Part shown: one piece after another, positions 30,796 through 38,823 of the stretch | Numbering within the stretch: position 1 is the first letter of the stretch | Layout: each line of letters begins with the position of its first letter | Assembly: GCA_002502095.1 (NCBI GenBank) | Contig: DAPJ01000013.1 | Coordinates: 1-43,154 of the forward strand | Length of the DNA stretch: 43,154 nucleotides | Source: Euryarchaeota archaeon UBA62 | Lineage (GTDB): Archaea > Thermoplasmatota > Poseidoniia > Poseidoniales > Thalassarchaeaceae | Direction of reading: 5' to 3' | Notes under the pieces: generated by a model | Seen by the model: only the letters and a program-made list of their open reading frames with translations | The model's database searches: none | What the model was told of the DNA's origin: nothing | Program-made: the position numbers and the translations under genes

Positions 30796-31764
30796 TCATA
30801 ATCCGGCTTCTCTGAGTTGCTCAAGTATTTTTATCTGTTTTTCCGTTAGTTTGTCGTTTTCGTGGAGGACGAATTCAATATCCAAATCACCCCCTTGATG
30901 GCCGTGTCCGTTCACCCTTCTCCTGTCTCCTATTTTCGTTCGTTCAGGTACTTCGATCTGAATTCTCTTTCCTAGGGGCGTGGTAATCCTGACACTGCCT
31001 CCTAGAATGAGTGTAGATATTGGTACTGGAGCCTCTTGGATTAGTCTTCCATCCTCCCATCTTCTACCTTCCTGAGCGTCCAGTCTTAGCGTAATCAGTA
31101 GATCTCCGGGGACTCCTTGTGGATGCTCATGACCCATTCCTCTAAGTCTGAGCTGCTGTCCATGAATTGCCCCGGGAGGTACCTTGACATTGATTGAGCT
31201 CCCCTTTGTCTGTACTCCTGTTCCATTACAATCTTTGCATGATCTAGTGGTGCCAAAGCTTGTTCCCTCACACTTTTGGCACCTCTTCATTCTTCTATGA
31301 GAGAAATTTACCTCCGTGCCACTGATTGCCTGCTCCAAAGTGACATCCAAACCTGCCTCTATATCAGCTCCACGGGCTGTTGTCTCTCGTTGATTTGAAT
31401 CAGTGAATGGAGAATGTCTAGATTGCCCTGATTCTGAACCAAATCCAAAGTCTGCATTCGATCTTCCTCCGACAAACTGAGAGAATAAATCTCCAAAATC
31501 AAATCCACGGGAAGATCCTGATGAGGACCTCCCTCCTCTGAACATTTCCTCCATTCGTCTCTGTTGATCCCACTCCCTCCTTGCCTCGGATGAGCCTATG
31601 GACTCATATGCAGTCTGTATTGACTTGAAACGCTCTTCCGCGGCGGTATCATTTGGATTCCTATCTGGATGATATTGCCTAGCGAGTTTCCTGTATGCTC
31701 TCTTTATCTCAGCATCTGAAGAGTCCTTCGAAACACCGAGAGCACGATATGGGTCCTCTGCCAT
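30796..31764 (-). CDS. DnaJ/Hsp40 co-chaperone with reduced zinc domain
   Basis: This is a co-chaperone that stimulates Hsp70 ATPase and delivers unfolded clients. The 322-residue protein has the J-domain with HPD at 32-34, a Gly/Ser/Phe-rich linker (75-130), and the two beta-barrel client domains. The zinc region keeps only two CxxC pairs (Cys162/165 and Cys176/179) instead of the four CxxCxGxG repeats of full DnaJ, so one zinc site at most. It lies divergent from the FAH-family gene; a 6-bp inverted repeat (31782-31800) precedes it. No dnaK or grpE is in the window. Confidence 0.9.
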   Translation of the reverse strand: MAEDPYRALGVSKDSSDAEIKRAYRKLARQYHPDRNPNDTAAEERFKSIQTAYESIGSSEARREWDQQRRMEEMFRGGRSSSGSSRGFDFGDLFSQFVGGRSNADFGFGSESGQSRHSPFTDSNQRETTARGADIEAGLDVTLEQAISGTEVNFSHRRMKRCQKCEGTSFGTTRSCKDCNGTGVQTKGSSINVKVPPGAIHGQQLRLRGMGHEHPQGVPGDLLITLRLDAQEGRRWEDGRLIQEAPVPISTLILGGSVRITTPLGKRIQIEVPERTKIGDRRRVNGHGHQGGDLDIEFVLHENDKLTEKQIKILEQLREAGL

Positions 31765-31781
31765 CTAACCTTGTCAGTATG

Positions 31782-31800
31782 GCAGGTGCCTTCAACCTGC
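31782..31800. repeat. Inverted repeat GCAGGT / ACCTGC upstream of dnaJ
   Basis: A 6-base palindromic pair with a 7-base spacer lies 18 bases before the dnaJ start, in the divergent region. A further GCAGGT occurs at 31831-31836. It could be an operator for a dimeric repressor or a chance repeat; conservation in relatives would decide. Confidence 0.25.
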
Positions 31801-31848
31801 TGAGAGATTTATCGATGTGATAATGAGATTGCAGGTAGTGCCAGAGTT

Positions 31849-32448
31849 ATGGCAGTGGGCTGGGCGGTATTCAGAAACTATGTTGGACATGCGAAGGAGA
31901 TTAAGGGAGATGTGACAGATTATCCGAGGTTCTTTCTCATGCCATCGACATCACATGTAGAATCTGATAACGTTGGAAATAACAATATCTCACTACTAGT
32001 CGATGAGCACATAGACTACGAAGTTGAGATGGTTGTCAGACTCGGGGATAACCTAGAGCCTGTTGAGATGTGCATCGGATGCGATACAACGAATAGAACC
32101 CGTCAAACGCTAGCCAAAGAGAAGGGTTGGCCATGGCTAGAAGGGAAGAGCTTTCGAGGCTCTGGGGTTCTGGGTACTTGGGCCCCTTGGGACCCAAGAA
32201 TCATGGAGATTGGTCTTTCTTTGAATGGGGAAACAAAACAATTGGCCACCACCGATCTGATGGTTCATTCTTTCGACTCAATAATGGGGCATCTGACAGA
32301 CTGGTATGGACTAAGTCCGGGGGATTTGATTTGGACTGGGACTCCCGAGGGTGTAGGGGCCATGAAAGTAGGCGACAGAGTGGATGCATGGATGAAAAAT
32401 CCCGATGGAGAGAAGATCAGCGTCCTTAGCGCGGAATGCGTATTGTAG
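31849..32448 (+). CDS. Fumarylacetoacetate hydrolase (FAH) family protein, short form
   Basis: The family hydrolyses or decarboxylates acylpyruvates and related diketo acids. This 199-residue protein is the compact version, lacking the N-terminal domain of larger members. The metal site glutamates fall in the YEVEMVVRLG block. The WLEGKSFRGSG segment, and the GDLIWTGTPEGVG loop followed by GDRV, are conserved. Small archaeal and bacterial members are often acylpyruvases or oxaloacetate tautomerases, but substrate is not assigned. It is divergent from dnaJ, with the AIM24-like gene 40 bases downstream. Confidence 0.86.
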   Translation: MAVGWAVFRNYVGHAKEIKGDVTDYPRFFLMPSTSHVESDNVGNNNISLLVDEHIDYEVEMVVRLGDNLEPVEMCIGCDTTNRTRQTLAKEKGWPWLEGKSFRGSGVLGTWAPWDPRIMEIGLSLNGETKQLATTDLMVHSFDSIMGHLTDWYGLSPGDLIWTGTPEGVGAMKVGDRVDAWMKNPDGEKISVLSAECVL

Positions 32449-32488
32449 AATTCGTTTAGTTGATAAGTGCGCATAATACGCGATAACC

Positions 32489-33199
32489 ATGGACGTAGAG
32501 TATGATTTCAGACCGGCCTTCACACTAATGACTGCAAATTTGGGGCCCGGAGAATCTCTCAAAGTTGAGCCTGGAGCTATGGTAGCCCAGTCTAGAGGAG
32601 TCGATATGAAGACCGGTATGGGCAGTGGCGGAGGAATCGGGGGATTCCTAAAGAGCGTGGTGAAATCCGCTGTCGGAGGAGAGTCCTTCTTCGTGAACAC
32701 ATACACAGCTGGTGGCTCTGGAGGATGGGTATCTTTGGCTCCTTCCGCTCCTGGTGACATAATGGAGTTCCACCTAGCCCCAGGAGAGGAGTTTTTCATG
32801 CAGGGTGGGGCATTCATGGCTTGTACCCCGAGCGTTGACATGGATACAAAATTCCAAGGGGCGAAGTCCCTATTCTCAAGAGAAGGTGCATTCTTCTTGA
32901 GGGCACATGCTCCGAGAGGGGTTGAGGGTAAGGTATTCTACACCTCATATGGGGCTATCAAGGAGATAGAAGTCTCACCCAATGCCCCAGTAGTAGTTGA
33001 TACTGGCCATGTTGTGGCATTCACCACCGGACTATCGTATAATGTGTCCAAAGTTGGTGGTTTGGGATCTGCGATTTTCGGGGGAGAGGGGCTTGTTCTG
33101 GAATTCAATGGTTCCGGTAAGGTATACATCCAGACTAGGAATATGGAGAGCTTGGCGACGAGATTAATGCCATTCATGCCAACTGCCAGAAGTAACTAA
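32489..33199 (+). CDS. AIM24/TIGR00266 family protein
   Basis: The 236-residue protein has the repeated beta-strand pattern of the AIM24 family (beta-solenoid-like, formerly DUF124). The N-terminal LGPGESLKVEPGAMVAQS motif and the glycine-rich loop with SVVKSAVGGESFF are the most recognisable pieces. The molecular function is unclear; bacterial homologues are linked to stress or to membrane-associated complexes. It begins 40 bases after the FAH gene and precedes the amidohydrolase by 39 bases, probably in one transcript. No catalytic residues are evident. Confidence 0.85.
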   Translation: MDVEYDFRPAFTLMTANLGPGESLKVEPGAMVAQSRGVDMKTGMGSGGGIGGFLKSVVKSAVGGESFFVNTYTAGGSGGWVSLAPSAPGDIMEFHLAPGEEFFMQGGAFMACTPSVDMDTKFQGAKSLFSREGAFFLRAHAPRGVEGKVFYTSYGAIKEIEVSPNAPVVVDTGHVVAFTTGLSYNVSKVGGLGSAIFGGEGLVLEFNGSGKVYIQTRNMESLATRLMPFMPTARSN

Positions 33200-33238
33200 C
33201 CATGAGAAACTTGAGGTGCGATATCCTCTGGGGGAGTC

Positions 33239-34495
33239 ATGGAGTCTGGTGTCAGGAGGATTACAGGTACTCGTCTCATCGATCACGATGGGAGGGTCAG
33301 AGAAGGTGATTTCCTTATCCACGAAGATGGTTCATACTCTCATAGCTCTGGAGATGAGGATGTTACAGAGACCATCGAGGGAAGCGACCTAGTGATTACT
33401 AGATCTCTTCAGAACTGGCATACTCATCTTCCGATGACCCTCAATAGGAGCATGGGAGAAGGTCTAGCTCTGATGGATTGGTTGCAGACTAGTATTTTCC
33501 CAAGTGAAATGAATCTGACCCCAGAGTTGGCATCTATCGGCACTAGGGCTTCAGTAGCTGAGATGATCTCGGGTGGAACTACTTTTGCCTGCGATATGTA
33601 CCACTTCCCAGGTTCAATAGCCCCAGTAGTCGCTGAATCTGGCATTAGAGGGGTTATTTGTGGACCTACGACAGACTGGCCACCTTCTGAAGAAGGTGAG
33701 TCGGATAGTGGTAATGCCCTCAAGGAGCTGGACTCCCTGATTCGCTCTGGTCCGCTTGGTTCGGGAAGGGTAGAGATAGGGATAGCAACCCATGCCGTTT
33801 ACACATGCTCAGAGGAGATTTTGAGAAAGGCTAGCGAGATGTCCAGAGAATCTGGGGCAAGGTTGCATATTCATACCTCGGAGACTAGAGAGGAAGTAGC
33901 ACAGTGCCATGAGAAGACAGGGATGTATCCCATAGAATACTTGGATTCAATTGACTATTTTACCGAGGGGACCGTCTGTGCTCACTGTGGATGGGTGACC
34001 AAAAAGGAGATGAGAATTCTTGCAGGAAAGGGCGCACATGCGGTTCACTGCCCGGTATCTAACCAGAAGCTAGCATGTGGCGGGACTATGTCTTATCCGG
34101 CGATGATTGAGGCAGGGGTTGACGTTAGGTTGGGTACCGATGGTGCTGCAAGTAACAATGGTCTTGATATGAGAGCTGAGGCAAGGGCTGCAAGCCTGAT
34201 ACAGAAACACGATCATTGGGATGCGACAATATTGGATCCTGTAGAGACCTGGCAACTTGCAACAAGAGGATCATCAGATTGGGTTACATGGGACTTATCT
34301 GATATTCGAATGCGGCCAAGGGGCAGAGGAGGTAGGAGGATCCTATCTAACCTAATTTACTCAGGAGCACAATGTATGGATGTTTTTGTTGACGGAAGAG
34401 CCATCAGGAGAGATGGTAGGACCCTTACTCTAAATGAGGAAAAGGTAGCACAAGAACTAGAGGATGCAGCTCAGGAATACTATTCTGAAATCTGA
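33239..34495 (+). CDS. Amidohydrolase, SAH/MTA/5'-deoxyadenosine deaminase family
   Basis: The 418-residue TIM-barrel enzyme has the metal ligands expected of the ATZ/TRZ-like deaminases: the HTH pair in NWHTHLPM, a histidine in LHIHTSETREE, another in AHCGWV and the aspartate in GTDGAASNN. The LNRSMGEGLALMDWL stretch is typical of 5-methylthioadenosine/S-adenosylhomocysteine deaminases. It would convert MTA, SAH or 5'-deoxyadenosine into the inosine derivative, so clearing by-products of SAM chemistry. The exact substrate cannot be fixed. The start is ATG 33239. Confidence 0.88.
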   Translation: MESGVRRITGTRLIDHDGRVREGDFLIHEDGSYSHSSGDEDVTETIEGSDLVITRSLQNWHTHLPMTLNRSMGEGLALMDWLQTSIFPSEMNLTPELASIGTRASVAEMISGGTTFACDMYHFPGSIAPVVAESGIRGVICGPTTDWPPSEEGESDSGNALKELDSLIRSGPLGSGRVEIGIATHAVYTCSEEILRKASEMSRESGARLHIHTSETREEVAQCHEKTGMYPIEYLDSIDYFTEGTVCAHCGWVTKKEMRILAGKGAHAVHCPVSNQKLACGGTMSYPAMIEAGVDVRLGTDGAASNNGLDMRAEARAASLIQKHDHWDATILDPVETWQLATRGSSDWVTWDLSDIRMRPRGRGGRRILSNLIYSGAQCMDVFVDGRAIRRDGRTLTLNEEKVAQELEDAAQEYYSEI

Positions 34496-34539
34496 TGAGT
34501 GCAAACACTTCTTGAAAAGCTAGGGCTCGATGTCGATTC

Positions 34540-34833
34540 GTGTCTTTGCTAGATTATCTCTTAGCTCCGAGAGAAGATCACAGGGGTTGGAAAACTCCTA
34601 GTGAAGCATCTAGAATACTGTTTGTGATGGTTGTAGGTTCGGTCTCTTACTGGGCTTGGCCTGTTACTGAGGGAAATATTGTGATGTGGGTAGGGACAGT
34701 GATAATGGTCTCCACAGCTCTACTCTCACTGGGATGGTGGTTACTCTCTCTGGCCGCTAGGAACAGGGCACCTAGGAAATTGACAGCTTCCGTGGGGAAG
34801 GTCACGAAAAGGCACCGTAAACACTCATCCTGA
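34540..34833 (+). CDS. Small two-helix membrane protein (hypothetical)
   Basis: The 97-residue protein starts at a GTG. It has a short soluble N-terminus (SLLDYLLAPREDHRG), two hydrophobic helices (about 25-42 and 48-71) and a strongly basic C-terminal tail ending KRHRKHSS, expected on the cytoplasmic side. No family is recognised. It follows the amidohydrolase in the same direction after 44 bases and is convergent with the sodium symporter gene, 14 bases away. Confidence 0.62.
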   Translation: MSLLDYLLAPREDHRGWKTPSEASRILFVMVVGSVSYWAWPVTEGNIVMWVGTVIMVSTALLSLGWWLLSLAARNRAPRKLTASVGKVTKRHRKHSS

Positions 34834-34847
34834 TCGATTGTATACTT

Positions 34848-37022
34848 TCAAACAGGTTCTATTGAGTACTCTAGAGTGATCAACTCAACTAGATACTCGA
34901 CGTCCTCGCCGTCATCTGTGTGAGCGCATCCTATTGCTCCTCCAGTACCCACTGTAACGCTAATGTCAAGTGCATATGCCCCTAAACCAATTCCTCCAGA
35001 ATCCAGTCCCATTGTGATTTGTGATCTTGAAACATTGCTGACGTTACCTATCATTGATGAGTCGTACCACTCCACTTCTACCGAATGTGAGGAGGGGGGG
35101 CCATCGGAGTTCTGGCCACTCTCTGTCATATTCTTTTCATTGTGTGCCATTGTAGAAGTGATGGTATCTGGATCGGAGTTGGAAGCACCTGGTGCATTAC
35201 AGCCGATTCCATTACTGGTTTCATCCTCAGAATAAGTTAGAGTGGCCCTAACTCCAACGATATTGATGTCTTCTGCATCCTCTATCGAGTCTGTGTGCAT
35301 ATTTATGGAAATAGTCTCTCCATCATTCACATATTCAAATCCGTCCGCGAGTTGCTCACTTCCGAAATTTGCCTCCACTATCCAATCGCCAGATGGGCCA
35401 GAAACTGAATCGGCTACATCTGGTCCGGATATTGCATAAGTCGCTTCAACTGCTCCAAATGGTATAATTAAGGCTGCTGCTATGGCTCTCGTCTTCCTAT
35501 CATCTGGCCAGTCATATCTGCCTAGTGGGGAGATTTCAGGTGATCTTATCTTATTCATAACAAAGTGTGTTATGAAGGCGGCCCCCATTCCTGGAATCGA
35601 CTCGAATACCTCGTCATTCAATCCCATCAATCTCCAGGCAATTACCCCGGTAAGAGCGGCGATCATCATTGCCATCGTGTGGGTGGTATCAGGCTCATAT
35701 TCAGCCCATCTGATAATGAGAATAGGTACGAAGATGGAGCCGAGCCCATACACTGCAAGTACGACTAGGGAGAATACGGAGTCCCCACCGGGGACGTAGA
35801 GACCGAAAATCGAGATAGCAGTGGCGAAGGATGCCACTGCTAGAGTAACCGTCTTTGTCTTCTTGTGGTCCTGGCTAATCTCAGGCATAACATCGTCAGT
35901 GAAGGCCGCTGTACATGCCAAAACCTGGCTGTCAGCTGTAGACATAGTCGCTGCGAATATGGATGCGAGAATTAATCCAACCCAGAAGGGCCCCAAGGTT
36001 TCCATTGCCAGCATTGGAAGGCCCAGCTCTGGATCGAAGTCTGCTCCGCTGAAAACCACCCTACTAGCTAGTCCTATTATTACCATGATGAGAAGAAAAG
36101 GGGTCTGCCATGCAAAGAACCACAACATTGCTTTCTTCCTATCCTCGTCGGTTCCTAGTGTCATAACGCGGCTAACGACCTGCGGTTGTCCTGCTACGCT
36201 AAGGCCACCCAAGAAGAATGCGAAAGCCCAGAGAGTCAATCCGAATCCCAAATCAGCTGGGACGATGCTAGTTAGATTGGCGTTCTGTTCCTCTAGGCCT
36301 GAGTGTAGGCCGTCAAAGCCACCAACCTCTCCCATGGCTACCCAGCATAGTAGGGAAGAGCCCACAATCATCACGCTCGACTGAGCTGCGTCGGTCCAAA
36401 TCGAGGCTCTTATTCCACCAGCATAGCAGTAGGCAACGACCAAAACGAATCCGATTAGTATTCCTACAACCTCAGACCATCCCAGCATCACATACAATGC
36501 CTTACCGCCACTAGTTAGCTGAGCTGCGGCATATACTGAGAGGAATAGTATCGAAAGCATGGCTGCTAACTTTGCCTCTGGAGAGCCAGTTGCTTCCGAA
36601 ACTAGAGATGATAGTGACCTTAGTCCCCTCTCATTAGCGGATTGCTGTATGAACTTATACAGCCATAGCCATGCTAGAATCTGTCCTATCATGGACCCAA
36701 CCGCTATCCAAACTATCGAGTATCCCATCGTGAATGTGAAACCTATGAATCCGATGAACATGTATCCGGAGTTCCAAGTACTGACTGCGGACAATGCTGC
36801 GAGTGCAGGATGCATCCCCCTTCCTGCCACTAGATAGTCATCAGTGGTATCCTCTTTGACCAGCATACTGGCCAGACCGACTCCAGCAAATGCGGTCATG
36901 AATAGGAGAAATGAGCCAACAAGAACTAGGTCCACGACTAGATGCATAAGGAACTTGACTATCAACAATGGGATTGATACAACTGCCAAAACAGAAGAAG
37001 CAGAGTAAATTACAATGGCCAT
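34848..37022 (-). CDS. Sodium:solute symporter (SSS family) with an extra C-terminal extracellular-type domain
   Basis: The 724-residue protein has an N-terminal helix, then the SSS core: DDYLVAGRGMHP with the ALSAVSTWNSGYMFIG segment of helix 2, and the helix-9 motif FAATMSTADSQ that carries the sodium-binding Ser-Thr pair in PutP. About 14 helices are visible, the last near 513-530. Residues 535-724 are hydrophilic, rich in Asp, Ser, Thr, Gly and Asn, and form a beta-strand-like domain with two cysteines (about residue 608 and near the end). The tail is unusual for the family and is probably outside the cell. Substrate is unknown; amino acid or organic acid uptake is typical. Confidence 0.88.
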   Translation of the reverse strand: MAIVIYSASSVLAVVSIPLLIVKFLMHLVVDLVLVGSFLLFMTAFAGVGLASMLVKEDTTDDYLVAGRGMHPALAALSAVSTWNSGYMFIGFIGFTFTMGYSIVWIAVGSMIGQILAWLWLYKFIQQSANERGLRSLSSLVSEATGSPEAKLAAMLSILFLSVYAAAQLTSGGKALYVMLGWSEVVGILIGFVLVVAYCYAGGIRASIWTDAAQSSVMIVGSSLLCWVAMGEVGGFDGLHSGLEEQNANLTSIVPADLGFGLTLWAFAFFLGGLSVAGQPQVVSRVMTLGTDEDRKKAMLWFFAWQTPFLLIMVIIGLASRVVFSGADFDPELGLPMLAMETLGPFWVGLILASIFAATMSTADSQVLACTAAFTDDVMPEISQDHKKTKTVTLAVASFATAISIFGLYVPGGDSVFSLVVLAVYGLGSIFVPILIIRWAEYEPDTTHTMAMMIAALTGVIAWRLMGLNDEVFESIPGMGAAFITHFVMNKIRSPEISPLGRYDWPDDRKTRAIAAALIIPFGAVEATYAISGPDVADSVSGPSGDWIVEANFGSEQLADGFEYVNDGETISINMHTDSIEDAEDINIVGVRATLTYSEDETSNGIGCNAPGASNSDPDTITSTMAHNEKNMTESGQNSDGPPSSHSVEVEWYDSSMIGNVSNVSRSQITMGLDSGGIGLGAYALDISVTVGTGGAIGCAHTDDGEDVEYLVELITLEYSIEPV

Positions 37023-37061
37023 TATTGTGTTATTTGATGATCAATGTAAATTGAGGATTAC

Positions 37062-38807
37062 CTACAGTCTTCTTCTGAGTCTTTCCATCGCTGAATCCGC
37101 CTCGCCTAAGGACTTCAGGCACGATTGAACGTCTCCTTCCTCTAGCATCTTCTCTGCTATCGAAATAGCTCTGAGAGACGAGGACTTATCAGAATCTTCA
37201 ATTCCTATACCTCTTGAGTCGAGCTTCTTACTCAGAGAAGACCATTCTGAGTTTACGAAATCTATTAGCTCCCCGGCATCAGATAACTCGGCCTCAAGTA
37301 ATTGGAGATCGTTGGTTAGTGATTGTAATTCCGAGGATGCCTTTGACCATTCGGAAGATTCGGAAAGATTGGCTACAATATCGAGTCTCTCCATCCAGTC
37401 TCCGTGCTTTGGAAACCTAGATTCTAGCTTATTTCTCTGCCTGAGCGCTCTAGTTACTTCATTGGAAGATTCTGAAATGTCCCTTACATCTCTAACGATA
37501 CTGTCAGAGATTCCCTTGGATAGCGGGTAGTTACCCTCCTCGTGTGCCTTTCTAGATTCTGAAATCATCTCCAAGTGCTTACTAAGAGACTCTCCTTCCA
37601 AGGACTTAATCGACTTTTCTGCTTCTTCCAGAGCCTTTAGTGATTCAGATTGTAAACTGGTAAGACTCTCTATATGATTCGGGATGTTTGAAGCCATGCT
37701 CTTTGCAGTCACCGGATCTTCTGCATCAAGGGATTGCTTGGCAGATTCCAGAATACCTCTGATATTATCAGAGGAGTGCCCCTCGAGATTAGATAGTAAT
37801 CTCTCACCTTCCGAAATTGCTTCGATGGCTTCTTGCCAATGTTCAATCACCACGGATGCCTTCGTCTTGGCTGTTCTGAATAGTATCTCAGCCTCTCTCA
37901 GCGACCCTAGTTCAGATTCTCTTACTGCCATATCGTAGGCTTTGCGAGGCCCCCTTGCTGTCTTCGAAATATTCTCAGCGCTGATCACATAAGAGAGCGC
38001 GTCTTCCTGTATGTCTCCGAGATCCTGAGAAATTGCGATTATACGCCTAGCCTCGCTCTCAGCCTCCTCGATCATCATCAGACCCTTATGGGGGTTTTTC
38101 CAGCCAATTTCTCTAGCATTGGTTAGAAGAGAGTTGGCTTGCTCTAGTCCTGAGTTGTTTGACCTGAGTGTGATCATCAGGTCTTCTGCACTTTCTAGAC
38201 TGGAAGAAAATTGCTTTCTGATATCATGCATCTCATCTTTAGAAAGTAAATCAGGAATTAAGGTGTAGGAAATTGATAGTCCTACTAATACCCAAATTTC
38301 AGTGTTTGAGCTCAAGGCCACCATTGTTGCGATTGCGAAAGCCAATCCTACTACACTTGTTGTTCCTCTGAGTCTCCTAGTTGCAAGTGAATGATTCAAA
38401 ATATATTGTGATACGCTCCACAGGTAAAGTGCTACACTTAGCATCAAGACAGAGGCAATCTTCTCATCTACAGTTGAATATTCTGAGCCGGCAACAGCGA
38501 TTAAGCTGGGCCAAACTATGTTTGATATTGACCCTATTCTAGATTTCTCTACAGGGCCGAAATCAATCAAATCTGAGAGTAGAATTGCTGATCCAAAAAG
38601 CAAGAAGACGTGGCTTGATCTAGATAGCAGGTCGACCTCTCCATTGACTGCTGGCCAAAGCCACCATGCTCCTCCTATTATTATCGACAGTAAGCCCAAT
38701 AAAGCGATTTTCTCGACCCTTATTCTATGCTCATTTACGACCCTGGTTGGGTAGTCGGGAAGCAGGACCATGTCTCTTGAGGTATTATCATCTCTCATGA
38801 GCTTCAC
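37062..38807 (-). CDS. Membrane protein with long coiled-coil C-terminal region
   Basis: I do not recognise this 581-residue protein. About five or six hydrophobic segments occupy residues 33-190. The rest (190-581) is a long, charged, alpha-helical and repetitive region with heptad-like Leu/Ile/Ala spacing and many Ser/Glu, ending in a basic RLRRRL. Such a layout suggests a membrane anchor holding a cytoplasmic helical scaffold or a TPR-like array. It follows the surface protein after 16 bases and precedes the symporter, so it may be part of a cell-envelope operon. Confidence 0.75.
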   Translation of the reverse strand: MKLMRDDNTSRDMVLLPDYPTRVVNEHRIRVEKIALLGLLSIIIGGAWWLWPAVNGEVDLLSRSSHVFLLFGSAILLSDLIDFGPVEKSRIGSISNIVWPSLIAVAGSEYSTVDEKIASVLMLSVALYLWSVSQYILNHSLATRRLRGTTSVVGLAFAIATMVALSSNTEIWVLVGLSISYTLIPDLLSKDEMHDIRKQFSSSLESAEDLMITLRSNNSGLEQANSLLTNAREIGWKNPHKGLMMIEEAESEARRIIAISQDLGDIQEDALSYVISAENISKTARGPRKAYDMAVRESELGSLREAEILFRTAKTKASVVIEHWQEAIEAISEGERLLSNLEGHSSDNIRGILESAKQSLDAEDPVTAKSMASNIPNHIESLTSLQSESLKALEEAEKSIKSLEGESLSKHLEMISESRKAHEEGNYPLSKGISDSIVRDVRDISESSNEVTRALRQRNKLESRFPKHGDWMERLDIVANLSESSEWSKASSELQSLTNDLQLLEAELSDAGELIDFVNSEWSSLSKKLDSRGIGIEDSDKSSSLRAISIAEKMLEEGDVQSCLKSLGEADSAMERLRRRL

Positions 38808-38823
38808 TGATTGGTGATTGCCC

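Noticed and set aside
32311..32841. 176-codon minus-strand frame spanning the FAH and AIM24-like genes
   Set aside because: Overlaps two well-supported genes on the opposite strand and is Pro/Ser-rich.
35821..36384. 187-codon open frame on the plus strand opposite the symporter
   Set aside because: Mirror frame of a membrane-protein gene; low-complexity Lys/Ser/Ala translation without a recognisable fold.
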